In this document: positions 26,436 through 39,762 of the stretch, in pieces
Layout of the letters: each line of letters opens with the position of its first letter
Numbering within the stretch: the stretch's first letter is position 1
Source of the DNA: Desulfitibacter alkalitolerans DSM 16504
Lineage (GTDB): Bacteria > Bacillota > DSM-16504 > Desulfitibacterales > Desulfitibacteraceae
Assembly: GCF_000620305.1 (NCBI RefSeq)
Contig: NZ_KK211100.1
Location: 419,598 to 483,597, forward strand
Reading direction: 5' to 3'
Length of the DNA: 64,000 nt
Position numbers and translations under genes: made by a program
The notes under the pieces: model-generated
What the model saw: only the letters and a program-made list of their open reading frames with translations
Databases searched by the model: none
What the model was told of the DNA's origin: nothing

Positions 26436-26891
26436 TTAGTATCTTAGAGGTCTTTTAGCCCTTGGTGGCTGTAGTATTTCTGACATGACAACAGCATTGA
26501 CAAGGGATTTATTATCTAATTGTATGGAGAATCCTGTAGATACAGGTTCTCCTGGTTCAGCTATTGTTGAGGGTTCAACAACCTTTTTAGTTCTGTCCCT
26601 TTTTTTATCTCCCATTGTCTTGAGCTTCTTTTGATAAATACTTTCCTCCTGGGGAGCTTCCTCCACGTTAGCCTGGTATGACCTTTTCCTTTGCTGTTGA
26701 TACTCATCTGGGTCAAAGTCCCAGGGCACCTCCTGCTTAGGCTCAACATCTTCATATCGGTAGTGCCTTGTACCAGGATCCTCTCTTGTAGCCACTTTTC
26801 GTCTTTGTGCTTGTTGCTGTTTTTTCTGGGTTTCTGAAAAAGCACGGTATGCCATGTATAGAATAAAAATTATAATCCACAATATATCCAA
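26436..26891 (-). CDS. Hypothetical membrane-anchored charged protein
   Basis: 151 aa; TTG start behind AGGAGGTGA. One N-terminal membrane segment (LWIIIFILYMAY) is followed by a highly charged, low-complexity stretch rich in Gln, Lys and Glu. A more conserved-looking tail (STGFSIQLDNKSLVNAVVMSEIL) then ends in PPRAKRPLRY. It lies 13 bp downstream of floA and may belong to that membrane-organisation operon. I do not recognise a family. Confidence 0.75.
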   Translation of the reverse strand: MDILWIIIFILYMAYRAFSETQKKQQQAQRRKVATREDPGTRHYRYEDVEPKQEVPWDFDPDEYQQQRKRSYQANVEEAPQEESIYQKKLKTMGDKKRDRTKKVVEPSTIAEPGEPVSTGFSIQLDNKSLVNAVVMSEILQPPRAKRPLRY

Positions 26892-26904
26892 AAAGAGTCA
26901 CCTC

Positions 26905-27909
26905 CTAGGACTTTTTAGTTAGATCCTTTGTCTTGTCATTACTTGAGCCCTTGGAAATGGATTCTCTCATTTCAGTATCTGCAACAATATTCTTCATGTT
27001 AAAATAATCCATTACACCTAATTTGCCTTCTCTTAAAGCCTGGGCAAGAGCCTTTGGAACCTCGGCTTCTGCTTCAACAACCTTGGCCCTCATTTCCTGC
27101 ACAGCAGCCTTCATTTCTTGCTCTCTAGCCACAGCCATTGCCCTTCTTTCTTCTGCTTTTGCCTGGGCAATTTCTTTATCAGCCTCAGCTTGATCTGTCT
27201 GCAGGGTAGCACCAATGTTTCTACCTACATCAACATCAGCTATATCAATTGACAATATTTCATAAGCAGTCCCTGCATCAAGACCCTTTTCTAAAACTGT
27301 ATGGGATATTAAATCTGGGTTTTCTAAAACTGCTTTATGGCTGACAGCTGAACCAACTGTGGTAACAATACCTTCACCAACACGGGCTATAATGGTTTCT
27401 TCACCGGCACCACCAACAAGTCGTTCTATGTTAGCCCTAACTGTTACCCTTGCTTTAACCTTAACTTCAATACCATCCTTGGCTACTGCTGCAATAGATG
27501 GAGTCTCAATAACCTTTGGGTTAACGCTCATTTGTACTGCTTCTAATACATTTCTGCCTGCCAGGTCAATGGCGGCTGCTCTCTCAAAGGGCAGTGGAAT
27601 ATTGGCCCTTTCAGCTGCAATTAATGCATCAATTACCCTATCAACATTACCACCTGCCAGATAATGAGCCTCAAGCTTGTTTACACCAGGCTGAATACCG
27701 GCCTTTTCAGCCTTGATAAGGGGCCCTACTATTCTAATGGGGACAACACGTCTCAGCCTCATACCAACCAGGGTCATGATGCCTACCCTTACCCCAGCGG
27801 CCAGGGCTGAAATCCACAGCCCAACTGGAATAAAGGTAAATATAAAAGCAACAAACACAAAAACCAAGACAAAAATTATTAGACTACTTAATGCAAACAA
27901 ATCAAACAT
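26905..27909 (-). CDS. floA: Flotillin-like protein FloA
   Basis: 334 aa, the usual length of YqfA/FloA. An N-terminal hydrophobic hairpin (about 5-45) is followed by a PHB/SPFH domain and an Ala/Glu-rich coiled region ([23 protein letters not shown] across about 235-280). It forms membrane microdomains and is linked to the NfeD protein encoded directly upstream, as in Bacillus. Confidence 0.95.
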   Translation of the reverse strand: MFDLFALSSLIIFVLVFVFVAFIFTFIPVGLWISALAAGVRVGIMTLVGMRLRRVVPIRIVGPLIKAEKAGIQPGVNKLEAHYLAGGNVDRVIDALIAAERANIPLPFERAAAIDLAGRNVLEAVQMSVNPKVIETPSIAAVAKDGIEVKVKARVTVRANIERLVGGAGEETIIARVGEGIVTTVGSAVSHKAVLENPDLISHTVLEKGLDAGTAYEILSIDIADVDVGRNIGATLQTDQAEADKEIAQAKAEERRAMAVAREQEMKAAVQEMRAKVVEAEAEVPKALAQALREGKLGVMDYFNMKNIVADTEMRESISKGSSNDKTKDLTKKS

Positions 27910-27945
27910 AAAAAATACCTCCTAATATCAATACTAAACCTTTAA

Positions 27946-29259
27946 TTAATCATTCAGCCTTTCCACTACTACTCTGGTTCCTTCTACCTTAACTACTTTA
28001 ACTTTTGATCCTGAAGAAATAAATCCACCCTGGGTGACCACATCCACTCTTTTATCACCTATTTTCACAGCTCCTGATGGTCGTAAGGGGGTTATAGAAA
28101 CACCCTCTAGCCCTACAAGCTCTCTAAGCTCAGTGGAAGGAGCATTATAGCCTTCTTCACTCACCTGTCTATCCCCTAGTATTAACCTTTTCCACACCTT
28201 TCTAGTCGGCAAAAACTTTACGCTAATGGCAAGTAAAACTCCTGTCCCTATAATGGCAATGACAAGGGATGACACTCCATGATTTACCGTTGGGGAAGCC
28301 ATGATAATACCGGCAATAAGTGCTGCAACTCCTCCTATGCCAGCTACACCAAATCCGGGAAGAACTAATGTCTCCACTGCTAGAAGAATAACACCAAGAA
28401 TAAATAATAGAATTGCCTCAAATCCAGTTAAACCGGCAATAATGTGACCTGCAAAGTATAGACTTAATGAAGCTAATCCTATTGTGCCTGCTATCCCAAA
28501 GCCAACTGTAAATATTTCCAGCACAAGGCCTGCAAGACCCACAGTGAGCAAAATGGTGCTGACATATGGATCAGTAATCCAACGAACAAAAAACTCGGCA
28601 AATTCAGGTTCTAGCTCTACTCTGGGATTTTCATCAAATCCATACTCCTCTAAAACCGCCTGGCGGTCAGGCAGAATGCTGTCTATCATTCCTAGTTCAA
28701 GGGCCCTTTGAGGGGTTAATGTAAGAAGTTCTCCTTCTTGGACTACCCCTGGTATCTCCAGGGCAGCATCTGCCATGGCCCTGGCAATGAGAGGGTCTCT
28801 TCCATTTTCCTCCGCCGCTGCCTCCAGCTGACCAACCCAATAGGACAGGGTCTTGGCATCAGCCAGCTGTCCTCCCAGTTGGGGTTCTGCCGCACCCATG
28901 GTGCTTCCAGGTGCCATTACAAGGGTTTCTGATACTAATGCTATTAAGGCTCCAGCTGAAATCGCACCTTCTTCAACAAAGGCTATTGTAGGAATTTCCG
29001 ATCTGTGTATGGTATTTCTTATTTGGACCGCCGACCATACAAGACCACCTGGTGTATCTATTTCAAGCAAAACTACAGCAGCATTATTTTCTTCAGCTTC
29101 AGCATATGCTCTATTAATAAATGTCTGCATTCCTCCATCTATTGTCCCTTTTACTGGTACAATATATACCGGAGATGGTTCTTGCGTATGTACAGGCATA
29201 GTTGAAAAACCAAAAATAATTAAGCAAAGCAGCCAAAAAACTCTGAATACATTTTTCAT
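27946..29259 (-). CDS. NfeD family membrane serine protease-like protein
   Basis: 437 aa; signal peptide, then a ClpP-like domain. The catalytic-type Ser is in GAISAGALIALV, with PGGLVWSAVQIRN before it and a GSTMGAAEPQ loop. Membrane segments follow in the region 230-360, and the NfeD OB-fold domain is at the C-terminus (LVGLEGVSITPLRPSGAVKI). Start ATG at 29259, 9 nt after GGAGGG. This is the long YqeZ-type NfeD that partners FloA. Confidence 0.92.
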   Translation of the reverse strand: MKNVFRVFWLLCLIIFGFSTMPVHTQEPSPVYIVPVKGTIDGGMQTFINRAYAEAEENNAAVVLLEIDTPGGLVWSAVQIRNTIHRSEIPTIAFVEEGAISAGALIALVSETLVMAPGSTMGAAEPQLGGQLADAKTLSYWVGQLEAAAEENGRDPLIARAMADAALEIPGVVQEGELLTLTPQRALELGMIDSILPDRQAVLEEYGFDENPRVELEPEFAEFFVRWITDPYVSTILLTVGLAGLVLEIFTVGFGIAGTIGLASLSLYFAGHIIAGLTGFEAILLFILGVILLAVETLVLPGFGVAGIGGVAALIAGIIMASPTVNHGVSSLVIAIIGTGVLLAISVKFLPTRKVWKRLILGDRQVSEEGYNAPSTELRELVGLEGVSITPLRPSGAVKIGDKRVDVVTQGGFISSGSKVKVVKVEGTRVVVERLND

Positions 29260-29302
29260 ATACAATATCCCTCCGGTACTATTATTCCACTCTTCTTGAA
29301 AA

Positions 29303-29333
29303 AATAGCCCGGTATAATTATTACCAGGCTATT
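29303..29333 (-). terminator. Terminator between rpsU and nfeD
   Basis: An imperfect inverted repeat AATAGCC/GGCTATT, extended inward by CGGTA/TACCA, is followed on the minus strand by TTTTTTC. The rest of 29334-29502 shows no gene. Confidence 0.7.
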
Positions 29334-29502
29334 CCTAACTTTGCTGAAATAGATTTTTCTGCTTTACCATAAAACTCTGATTAGCTTGATTCATTTTAAG
29401 CCTTCAAAAAAATTCCCTTTCCCGTACTTGCGAGTAACCAATCTAATATGTGTGTTACGAGTCGCTAAGATGTCGAGGAGGGTCGAAGAACATACAGATT
29501 TA

Positions 29503-29679
29503 CTACCTGAACTTTCTTTTTCTGGCAGCTTCGGATTTCTTCTTACGCTTCACACTTGGCTTTTCGTAGTGCTCTCTTTTACGCACCTCTGACAGAACCC
29601 CTGCCTTCTGGCAGTTTCTTTTAAAACGGCGGAGTGCACTATCTAGAGTTTCATTTTTACCAACTTTTACTTCGCTCAA
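29503..29679 (-). CDS. rpsU: 30S ribosomal protein S21
   Basis: 58 aa with the S21 signature [18 protein letters not shown] and a Lys/Arg-rich tail. The start is a TTG at 29679, 9 nt from GGAGGG. A GTG at 29700 would include the ribosome binding site. The position between nfeD/floA and hinT/mtaB is typical. Confidence 0.95.
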   Translation of the reverse strand: MSEVKVGKNETLDSALRRFKRNCQKAGVLSEVRKREHYEKPSVKRKKKSEAARKRKFR

Positions 29680-29784
29680 TCTCCATATCCCTCCCTCCAC
29701 AACTAACCATTAACGTAATAAAAAGAGAATGACAAAGCAGACTAACATAGCAATTATACTATACTATTTTTGCCAACGTCAACC

Positions 29785-30126
29785 CTAGGTACACACAGGA
29801 AGCTTTTTACCAGCCATTAAATGATAATGAAGATGAAAAACTATTTGTCCTCCATCCGCTTTGCAGTTATTCACCAATCTAAATCCCTTTTCTGCAAAGC
29901 CCTTTTGTTTAGCAATTTTTACTGCAGCCAGATGTATTTTCCCAATTAAGCCAATGTCTTCCTCTGTAACCTCGGTCATATCAGAGATGTGTTTTTTAGG
30001 GATAATTAGAATATGTATTGGCGCCTGAGGATTTATGTCGTTAAAAGCTAAAACTTCATCATCTTCATAAACTATTGTGCTAGGTATTTCCTTGTTAATT
30101 ATTTTACAAAAAATACAGTTGGACAT
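29785..30126 (-). CDS. hinT: HIT family purine nucleoside phosphoramidase-like protein
   Basis: 113 aa; zinc-type N-terminus CIFCKIINKEIPS and a histidine triad HLHYH near the C-terminus, followed by LMAGKKLP. The family cleaves AMP-lysine or phosphoramidate bonds. The usual VFHLHFHLLGG motif is slightly altered. Start ATG at 30126, 9 nt after GGGAGGT. Confidence 0.92.
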   Translation of the reverse strand: MSNCIFCKIINKEIPSTIVYEDDEVLAFNDINPQAPIHILIIPKKHISDMTEVTEEDIGLIGKIHLAAVKIAKQKGFAEKGFRLVNNCKADGGQIVFHLHYHLMAGKKLPVCT

Positions 30127-30226
30127 CAACTATCACCTCCCTTAGCCAAAGTCGCAAATCAAAAATTCAAGGGCCAATGGTTATAAAGTGAAACTTTTAT
30201 CATTGGGGTTTTCTTCATCCCATAGC

Positions 30227-31525
30227 TTATAGTATTACTGTTCCTAACAGCTCCTTAGCCTGGCCTATTTTCTCTAACTTGACAGAAATGATTTTGCCTA
30301 TCAAATCCTCTTGATTTGCTTCAAATCTTACCTTTAGATAATTACCAGTATGACCTTCACATAATGTATTTATTTTGGTCTCAACAAGGACCTGAGCCTT
30401 TCTGCCTAAAAACCCCTGGGCATAATTGGCCCAGAGCACATTGGACAACTCTATTAATTCATTGCTCCTTTGTGTCTTGGCTTCTGTTGATACTTGATTG
30501 GGGTACTTCGCAGCAGGGGTTCCCTTCCTGGGTGAATACTTGAAAACATGAAGATCTGCAAAGCCTATTTCCTTAATGAACTCTTTTGTATTTGCAAAAA
30601 GCTCTTCTGTTTCTCCAGGAAAGCCAACTATAACGTCTGTAGTGAAAGCCGCCTCTGGTCTTTTGTTTCTTATATCTGTTACAAGCCTTCTGTAATCATC
30701 CAGGGTATACTTTCTTCCCATTTTTTGCAGTATTAAATCATCCCCACTTTGCAGCGGTATATGATAGTGAGGGCATATTTTTTCATTTTCGGTCATCAGC
30801 TCCAATAAATCAGTATCAATCTCATCTGGATCTAGACTGCTTATTCTAAGCCGCTTTAATCCGCTAATTTTTACTAACTCACTAAGCAGATAAAATAAAT
30901 TTATCCCCTTTCCCAGGTCCTTGCCATAGGTGCCCAAATGCACACCTGTTAGAACGATCTCCTGGAAGCCATTATTTACAAGGTTCTCAATCTCTAAAAT
31001 AGTATTATGGAAATCTCTGCTTTTTATCGGCCCCCTGGCATAGGGCACAATGCAATATGTACAAAACCTGTCACAGCCCTCCTGGATCTTCAAAAAAGCC
31101 CTGGCTCTAGATGGCTTAAAAACAGGCAGCTCTTCAAATTCTTTATTAAGCATACTATCTGATATGCGCTTGATCTGCCGGCCCTTTTGGCATTTTTCAA
31201 CCACATCAACTATCTCTTTTCTATCCCTGGTACCTAAAACAATATCTACACCCTCTATTTTCTCGACCTCCTGAGGGGACACCTGAGCATAACAACCTGT
31301 AACGGCAACTATTGCATGGGGGTTATTTTTGACAGCCTTGCGAATGTATTGTCGTGATTTCCTGTCCCCCAGGTGAGTGACCGTACAGGTGTGTATAACA
31401 TATACATCAGCTTTTTCATCAAAATCAACTATTTTGTAATGTCTTTCTCTAAATAACTCTTTAATGCCTTCAATTTCATACTGGTTAACCTTGCATCCAA
31501 GAACATGTACTGCTACCTTTTTCAC
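30227..31525 (-). CDS. mtaB: tRNA (N6-L-threonylcarbamoyladenosine(37)-C2)-methylthiotransferase
   Basis: 432 aa radical-SAM methylthiotransferase. Domains in order: UPF0004 N-terminus with HVLGCKVNQYE and CYAQVSP; a radical-SAM core with CDRFCTYCIVPYARGP; a C-terminal TRAM domain. It converts t6A37 to ms2t6A37 in tRNAs reading ANN codons. The start is GTG at 31525, 11 nt after GGGAGG. It is next to rsmE and prmA, the classic arrangement. Confidence 0.95.
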   Translation of the reverse strand: MKKVAVHVLGCKVNQYEIEGIKELFRERHYKIVDFDEKADVYVIHTCTVTHLGDRKSRQYIRKAVKNNPHAIVAVTGCYAQVSPQEVEKIEGVDIVLGTRDRKEIVDVVEKCQKGRQIKRISDSMLNKEFEELPVFKPSRARAFLKIQEGCDRFCTYCIVPYARGPIKSRDFHNTILEIENLVNNGFQEIVLTGVHLGTYGKDLGKGINLFYLLSELVKISGLKRLRISSLDPDEIDTDLLELMTENEKICPHYHIPLQSGDDLILQKMGRKYTLDDYRRLVTDIRNKRPEAAFTTDVIVGFPGETEELFANTKEFIKEIGFADLHVFKYSPRKGTPAAKYPNQVSTEAKTQRSNELIELSNVLWANYAQGFLGRKAQVLVETKINTLCEGHTGNYLKVRFEANQEDLIGKIISVKLEKIGQAKELLGTVIL

Positions 31526-31532
31526 TATTTTT

Positions 31533-32297
31533 TTAACCTCCCAAATCACCTAGCTCATAAAGTATCATAGTCAAAACTGCAAGGCTGGCAGTTTCTGTTC
31601 TAAGAATCCTGGGCCCTAGGGTTACTGGAATAATACCATGGTTAACAGCCATCTGCACTTCATCCTTGTCCCAGCCCCCCTCTGGTCCAATGAATATGCC
31701 AATACTTTTAGGCATTGATTCCTTAAATGACCTCAATACCTGTTTTAAACCTTTTTTATCTTCTGCTTCATAGGGTATGATGTTAATTTCAGCCTTTATT
31801 TCAGAAAGCATGGCTTTAAAACTTATGGGCTCACTAATTTGCGGAACATATGCCCTGCCAGATTGTTTGCATGCTTCCTGGGCAATTTTATTCCATCGCT
31901 CCACCTTTTTTTTGGCCTTTTCATTATCAATATGTACTATGGTTCTTTTGGTTATTATGGGAACAATGTTCTTTACACCAAGCTCTGTTGCCTTTTGAAT
32001 TATTAATTCAAGCTTGTCCTTTTTTGGCAGGGACTGATATAAAGTAATCTCTACAGGAGGTTCTGTATTTGCCACCTTGTCATGAGTTAATTCCACCAGC
32101 ACTCTCTCATTTGTTACATCTAATAGGATTCCTGCTGCTTTATAACCAAAACCATCGAAGAGGCCTACGAGAGAGCCCTCTTTAAGGCGTAAAACATTGG
32201 CAATATGGTGTGCTTCTTCTCCTAATATTTCCAGTTTACTTCCACATAAATCCCCATTTGTAATTTTAATCCCTTTAGGAATACGAAATTGATACAA
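31533..32297 (-). CDS. rsmE: 16S rRNA (uracil(1498)-N3)-methyltransferase
   Basis: 254 aa SPOUT methyltransferase. EAHHIANVLRLKEG at the N-terminus (PUA-like) and the knot motifs IGPEGGWDKDE and LGPRILRTETASL at the C-terminus are clear. TTG start behind AAGGGTGATG. Seven bases separate prmA from this start. Confidence 0.95.
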   Translation of the reverse strand: MYQFRIPKGIKITNGDLCGSKLEILGEEAHHIANVLRLKEGSLVGLFDGFGYKAAGILLDVTNERVLVELTHDKVANTEPPVEITLYQSLPKKDKLELIIQKATELGVKNIVPIITKRTIVHIDNEKAKKKVERWNKIAQEACKQSGRAYVPQISEPISFKAMLSEIKAEINIIPYEAEDKKGLKQVLRSFKESMPKSIGIFIGPEGGWDKDEVQMAVNHGIIPVTLGPRILRTETASLAVLTMILYELGDLGG

Positions 32298-32304
32298 GTA
32301 ATCA

Positions 32305-33237
32305 TCACCCTTTAGTTACCACAATGCCTCTCCAGGCATTATCCGTCATTACTTCAACCAGTTTAAAACCTTCTTCCTGGAGCTTGTTTATTACCTCATC
32401 CTGCCTGTCTTCAATTATCCCTGACGCAATAAATATTCCTGATGGTTCCAGCCTCTCATAGGCATATTCGGACATTTCAATTATTACATCTGCTATTATA
32501 TTTGCTACTATTATATTAAAGGTCTTGTCAATACCCTGAAGCAAGTTGCCCTGACGGACCTCAACCAGCTCTTCAACCATATTTCTCTTTACATTTAGCC
32601 GTGCAACACGAACTGCCAGGGTATCTAAATCAACAGCACAGACACTTTCTGCACCTAATTTTGCAGCAGAGATGGCTATTATTCCCGAACCAGTACCAAT
32701 ATCAGCTATTCGCCAGCCAGGTTCAATGTACTTCTCCAAAGCTTTTATACATATCATGGTAGTTGGATGATTACCAGTCCCGAAAGCCATACCAGGATCC
32801 AGTTTAACAATAATTTCGCCCTCTTCTGGATTATATTCTTCCCACCCTGGAACAACTACTATTCTTTCGCTTACCTTTTTAGGTTTATAATACTCCTTCC
32901 ATGAGTTGGCCCAATCCTCTTCCTGTAACCTGCTAAGCTGAACAGAGACATAGGAATCTTTAAAAAAGCCGCTAAGAGCTGCCAATGCCCCGTTAAACTG
33001 TTCCAGGATCAGGGGCAGTTTATCATCTACCGGTAGGTAACCTTTTACAATGACATGCTCTGCATCCATTATTTCCTTGGGAAACTCATAGGCATCCCAA
33101 ACGTCTTCCTGCACATAACGGTTGATTAAGTTGGGATCTTCAATTACAACCCCGGCAGCCCCAATTTCATAAAATAAATTGGTAACCGCTTCCTCCATAA
33201 TTTCATTGGTAGTAACGGAGATTTCCTGCCAGTGCAT
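32305..33237 (-). CDS. prmA: Ribosomal protein L11 methyltransferase
   Basis: 310 aa. An N-terminal substrate-binding domain is followed by a class I SAM domain with FGTGNHPTT, ADIGTGSGIIAI and NIIADVI. It trimethylates L11. The start at 33237 (MHWQEIS) lies 7 nt after AAGGGG; the ATG at 33243 is too close to it. Confidence 0.94.
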   Translation of the reverse strand: MHWQEISVTTNEIMEEAVTNLFYEIGAAGVVIEDPNLINRYVQEDVWDAYEFPKEIMDAEHVIVKGYLPVDDKLPLILEQFNGALAALSGFFKDSYVSVQLSRLQEEDWANSWKEYYKPKKVSERIVVVPGWEEYNPEEGEIIVKLDPGMAFGTGNHPTTMICIKALEKYIEPGWRIADIGTGSGIIAISAAKLGAESVCAVDLDTLAVRVARLNVKRNMVEELVEVRQGNLLQGIDKTFNIIVANIIADVIIEMSEYAYERLEPSGIFIASGIIEDRQDEVINKLQEEGFKLVEVMTDNAWRGIVVTKG

Positions 33238-33266
33238 TAACATACCCCTTTTCCAAATGATTTAGC

Positions 33267-34391
33267 CTATCCCATGAAAGCATCCTTGACCTTTTCAAAA
33301 AATCCCTTTTCTTTTCCAGCATCATTTTTACTTGTCAGCGTCTTTGCAAACTGTCTAATTAATTCTTTCTGTTTTTCATTTAGGTTAGTTGGTACAGTTA
33401 CCTTTACCCTAACATGTTGATCGCCTCTTCCATAGCCCCTGAGCTTTTGTACTCCCTTACCTTTTAATCTAAAAGATGTTCCACTTTGGGTTCCCTCTGG
33501 AATCTTCAGTTTAACATCACCATCTAAAGTTGGTACTTTTATCTCATCTCCAAGCATGGCTTGAACAATTGAAAGAGAGTAATTGCACCAGATATCATCA
33601 CCATGACGCTCAAACATCTTGTGGGGTTTAACGTTAATATATACATATAAATCCCCTTCAGGTCCACCATTTGCACCAGGCTCACCTTCACCTGAGACCC
33701 TAAGCCTTGCTCCCGTGTCAATTCCAGCCGGTATTGTAATTGCAATTTTTTTCTTTTGCTTAACCCTTCCCTGTCCATAACAGCTATCACATGGAGTCTC
33801 AACAACCTTTCCTGTTCCATGGCAATTATGACAGGTTTTAATGGTTTGAAAATGACCAAGTACAGTCTTTTGAGTTGTTTTCACCTGACCAGTACCTTTA
33901 CAAACCTTACAGCTGCTGGGAAATGTACCGGGAGCAGAGCCAGTACCTTCACATTCAGAGCATGTTTGCAGCTTTGGAAGCTCAATTTCCTTCTCCACTC
34001 CAAAGGCTGCTTCCTCTAAGGTAATATCCAAATCAAGTCTTAAATCGGCCCCCTTTTGAGGACCTCTTCTAGTGCCCTGGCCACCAAATCCTCCACCAAA
34101 AAACATGTCAAATATGTCTTCAAAGCCGCCTGCTCCTCCAAAACCAGCGCCACCAAATCCCCCGTTTTGGGTACCAGCATGACCAAATTGATCATACCTT
34201 GCCCTGGTTTGAGGATCTCTTAATACTTCATAGGCCTCGGAAATCTCTTTAAATTTAGCCTCAGCTTCACTATTACCTGGATTAACATCTGGATGATACT
34301 GTCTTGCTAATCTTCTATAAGACTTTTTTATTTCCTCTTCTGAAGCATTACGTGATAACCCCAATACCTCATAATAGTCCCTTTTGCTCAC
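33267..34391 (-). CDS. dnaJ: Chaperone protein DnaJ
   Basis: 374 aa type I Hsp40. A J domain with the HPD tripeptide ([10 protein letters not shown]), a Gly/Phe-rich linker, four CxxCxGxG zinc repeats ([32 protein letters not shown]) and a C-terminal substrate domain are all present. GTG start. It follows dnaK in the heat-shock operon. Confidence 0.97.
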   Translation of the reverse strand: MSKRDYYEVLGLSRNASEEEIKKSYRRLARQYHPDVNPGNSEAEAKFKEISEAYEVLRDPQTRARYDQFGHAGTQNGGFGGAGFGGAGGFEDIFDMFFGGGFGGQGTRRGPQKGADLRLDLDITLEEAAFGVEKEIELPKLQTCSECEGTGSAPGTFPSSCKVCKGTGQVKTTQKTVLGHFQTIKTCHNCHGTGKVVETPCDSCYGQGRVKQKKKIAITIPAGIDTGARLRVSGEGEPGANGGPEGDLYVYINVKPHKMFERHGDDIWCNYSLSIVQAMLGDEIKVPTLDGDVKLKIPEGTQSGTSFRLKGKGVQKLRGYGRGDQHVRVKVTVPTNLNEKQKELIRQFAKTLTSKNDAGKEKGFFEKVKDAFMG

Positions 34392-34478
34392 TTTTTAAAG
34401 CCAACCCCCTAATCTACCAACATTAACATAATTAAGTATAAAACAAAACTTACACTTTTGATGGTGTAAAATAAGACC

Positions 34479-34504
34479 AGGGGGCATATAAGCTTGTGCC
34501 CCCT
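34479..34504 (-). terminator. Hairpin between dnaK and dnaJ
   Basis: An 8-bp perfect stem AGGGGGCA/TGCCCCCT, followed on the minus strand by GGTCTTATTTTA. It is too weak in T run for full termination, so it more likely attenuates or stabilises the dnaK message, lowering dnaJ relative to dnaK. Confidence 0.6.
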
Positions 34505-34523
34505 AGAATTTTTGTTGCAAGTA

Positions 34524-36975
<2,452 letters not shown>

Positions 36976-36992
36976 TTTATATTCACCCCATT

Positions 36993-38564
36993 TCAAAACT
37001 CGAATTCATCTTTTACCCTATTGTCAGCTGTTTTATCAGGTCTTTTTTTAATTATTGTATCAATCCTTAAGATAGCTTCAGCAATTTCACCTGCTGCACG
37101 CAGGGCATAGATTTTTACCAGAACAGGGTCCACAACTCCCAGCTTTCTCATGTCAATGACCTGACCAGTATCACAATCAATAGCATATCCAATATTATTC
37201 TCCTGCTTTTGGATTGCCAGTACATCACCTTGTTTTTCAAGGGGGTTAAATCCTGCATTAAACACAATCTGGGAAAAAGGCTTTTTCAAAGCTTCTACTA
37301 CACAGTTAATACCATACACAGCCATGCCCCTTACCTGTTCACGATTACTCTCCAGGAAGGAGGCTGCTGCTAGTTCTATTGAGCCGCCGCCTGGTACAAT
37401 CCCACCCTTTATTGCAGCCTGCAGGGCTGCAGCGGCATCCCTGGCAATTCTCTCCCTTTCTCCTACAACCTCTTCAGTAGCTGCACCTACTAAAATGGTA
37501 GCCATTGGTTTACCTGCACCACCTAAAATCCTGATCTGCTCCAGGTGTTCATCCTCATAAACCTTATCAATGTGCCCAAGATATGTTCTTAATTCTTCCA
37601 CAGATTTTTTTAAACCAGTTCTCTTAATCATTCTGGCCCCTGTAAACTCGGCTGCTTTTTTTAGTTCCTTATGGCTAACCCTTTGAACTGCCATGATGCC
37701 TGCATCTATAAAAAACTCTTCTGCAATATCATGAATACCCCTGTCAACCAACACCAACCCTACACCAAGTTTGGACAGTTTTTTAAGGTTTTCCTGGAAT
37801 TCCTCCTGAAGCCTGATAAACCTGTTAAAACCAGCCTCATTGCTTAAAGCTTCTTCATCAAGCTGTTCTGGCTCCAAGGCATCATCTATAAATAAAACAT
37901 TGCAATCCCCTAGCTCCCTGGGCATATCAGATGATACTCTTTCTTTATTAATAATGCACCCTTTAATTAACTGGTTATCTGCACCATGCTGGGCAAATAT
38001 ACAATCAGATAACTTAAAATTTGTATCCAGAAGCTTTTCCCTTCCAATCATATTAGCTGCATCAAAAACAAGCTCAGCAATATCATCGTTTCCCCTGCCT
38101 GCTACCCAGGATACTTCCTTGAGTACAGGATCATCTAATTTTTCAATAGCTGCAGCACTATCCTTAAAATACTGTACAGCCATCTTTATTCCTGCCTTGA
38201 TCCCTTCAATAACCCGTGTTACCGGAACACCCCTTTTGATTTGTTCCAGACCTTCTGTTACTAGTGTTCCAGCCATGATTGATGCTGTGGTAGTACCATC
38301 ACCTATTTCATCCTGCTGGGCCTTGGCTGTATTTATCATCATTCTGGCTGCCGGATGGTTAACCTCCATCATCTCCAGAATAGTTACTCCATCATTGGTT
38401 ATTACCACATCACCAAACTTATCCACCAGCATTGTATCCAGGCCCTTTGGCCCTAAAGTACCCTCAACTGCAGATGCAATTGCCCTAATGGCATTTGCAT
38501 TGGTAGAAAGGGCTGCCAACCTCTCATCTACCTCAGTATCCTTACTAACCTGCTTAATACTCAT
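36993..38564 (-). CDS. Archaeal-like (group III) chaperonin
   Basis: 523 aa chaperonin related to thermosome/CCT rather than GroEL. The thermosome-like pattern is visible: [43 protein letters not shown] and [14 protein letters not shown] at the N-terminus, and [10 protein letters not shown] near residue 395. Group II-type proteins have a built-in lid and do not need GroES, and no groES is present in the window. It sits between hrcA and grpE and so falls under CIRCE control. Bacterial members of this kind were first described in Carboxydothermus. It presumably folds heat-labile proteins together with the DnaK system. Confidence 0.92.
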   Translation of the reverse strand: MSIKQVSKDTEVDERLAALSTNANAIRAIASAVEGTLGPKGLDTMLVDKFGDVVITNDGVTILEMMEVNHPAARMMINTAKAQQDEIGDGTTTASIMAGTLVTEGLEQIKRGVPVTRVIEGIKAGIKMAVQYFKDSAAAIEKLDDPVLKEVSWVAGRGNDDIAELVFDAANMIGREKLLDTNFKLSDCIFAQHGADNQLIKGCIINKERVSSDMPRELGDCNVLFIDDALEPEQLDEEALSNEAGFNRFIRLQEEFQENLKKLSKLGVGLVLVDRGIHDIAEEFFIDAGIMAVQRVSHKELKKAAEFTGARMIKRTGLKKSVEELRTYLGHIDKVYEDEHLEQIRILGGAGKPMATILVGAATEEVVGERERIARDAAAALQAAIKGGIVPGGGSIELAAASFLESNREQVRGMAVYGINCVVEALKKPFSQIVFNAGFNPLEKQGDVLAIQKQENNIGYAIDCDTGQVIDMRKLGVVDPVLVKIYALRAAGEIAEAILRIDTIIKKRPDKTADNRVKDEFEF

Positions 38565-38594
38565 ATTTCTCCTCCTGTACCTTGGAGTAAATTG

Positions 38595-39629
38595 TTATTT
38601 ATTGTGTCCTTCCAGGATATCTGAAAGACATTTCGAGACAAATTCTAGTGTTGTAGCAGCTTTAGGATATACCATCCTGGTGGGACCCAGTATCCCCACA
38701 GTTCCTATTACCTTGCCCCCCATTTTATAGGTCGCAGTTATAATGCTGCAGTTATGGATGCCCCTGTACTTATTCTCTCCTCCAATTGATATGGTTAATC
38801 CTGATTCGCTGCTGGTTTCCTTTAATAACTGTCTTAAAATTGTTTGCTCTTCCATTAACGACAATAAGCTGCGTAGTGTTTCTATATCTTTGAATTCGGG
38901 CTGATTAAGGATATTAAGCATTCCGCCAATGTACACCTTGGCTTTATCTGATACTTTTAAGGCTTCATCCATAAATTCAAGGACTAATGACACAAGCTTT
39001 TTATAATCTGCAAGTTCATAATAGATTTCCTGCAAAACTGTTTTACTTATATCTCTTAGTCTATATCCCTTTAATTTGCAGCTGAGTATCTCAGAAACAA
39101 TTGCCAGGGTCTCTTTGTCATAATTGCCAGAGAAGTTAATTACTCCATTATCTACAATTCCCTTATCTGATATGATCATCAATAAAACCTTGTTATTCTG
39201 CATGGGCAGCAATTGTATTTGCTGTACCGTGGTTTCTGATACCAGGGGACCCATGGCCAGGGCTATATAATTGGTAAGCTGGGACAGGGTGTCACTGGTC
39301 TTTTTAAAGAGATCCTCCATATGCTGAATGTTTTCCTTCAGCTGGCCATATATGAATTGTTCCTCTGGAGGAGAGATTTCCATTTTTTTCATGAGGAAAT
39401 CAACATAGAATCTATACCCCTTATCAGAGGGTACCCTTCCACTTGAGGTATGGGGCTGTTCAATAAACCCCATTTCTTCTAAGTCAGCCATTTCATTTCT
39501 GATGGTTGCAGAACTAACACCCAAGTTATACTTTCGAGCAATGATACGGGATCCAACAGGCTCAGCTGTAGCCACATAGTCCTGGATGATTGCATGTAAT
39601 ATATTCTTTTTTCTTTCATCCATTACCAT
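38595..39629 (-). CDS. hrcA: Heat-inducible transcription repressor HrcA
   Basis: 344 aa from the ATG at 39629 (MVMDERKKN); an ATG at 39623 is also possible. The start at 39659 is excluded because it falls inside the CIRCE operator. The N-terminal winged helix has [29 protein letters not shown] in segments, followed by a GAF-like domain. It represses the operon and is reactivated by chaperonin after stress. Confidence 0.95.
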   Translation of the reverse strand: MVMDERKKNILHAIIQDYVATAEPVGSRIIARKYNLGVSSATIRNEMADLEEMGFIEQPHTSSGRVPSDKGYRFYVDFLMKKMEISPPEEQFIYGQLKENIQHMEDLFKKTSDTLSQLTNYIALAMGPLVSETTVQQIQLLPMQNNKVLLMIISDKGIVDNGVINFSGNYDKETLAIVSEILSCKLKGYRLRDISKTVLQEIYYELADYKKLVSLVLEFMDEALKVSDKAKVYIGGMLNILNQPEFKDIETLRSLLSLMEEQTILRQLLKETSSESGLTISIGGENKYRGIHNCSIITATYKMGGKVIGTVGILGPTRMVYPKAATTLEFVSKCLSDILEGHNK

Positions 39630-39646
39630 TATTACCACCTCTTCTG

Positions 39647-39673
39647 TTAGCACTCTCACTTGATGAGTGCTAA
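39647..39673. promoter_or_regulatory. CIRCE operator of the hrcA heat-shock operon
   Basis: A perfect inverted repeat TTAGCACTC - 9 nt - GAGTGCTAA lies 17 bp upstream of the chosen hrcA start. It is the HrcA binding site and should control hrcA, the chaperonin, grpE, dnaK and dnaJ. The spacing suggests it lies in the 5' untranslated region or the promoter. Confidence 0.97.
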
Positions 39674-39762
39674 GCTATAATTAAAAAATACCACTGAATG
39701 CCTGTTCTTGTCAAGGTATTAGCTCACCACAAATAGCAAACTCCACAAATTCTTAAGAAATT

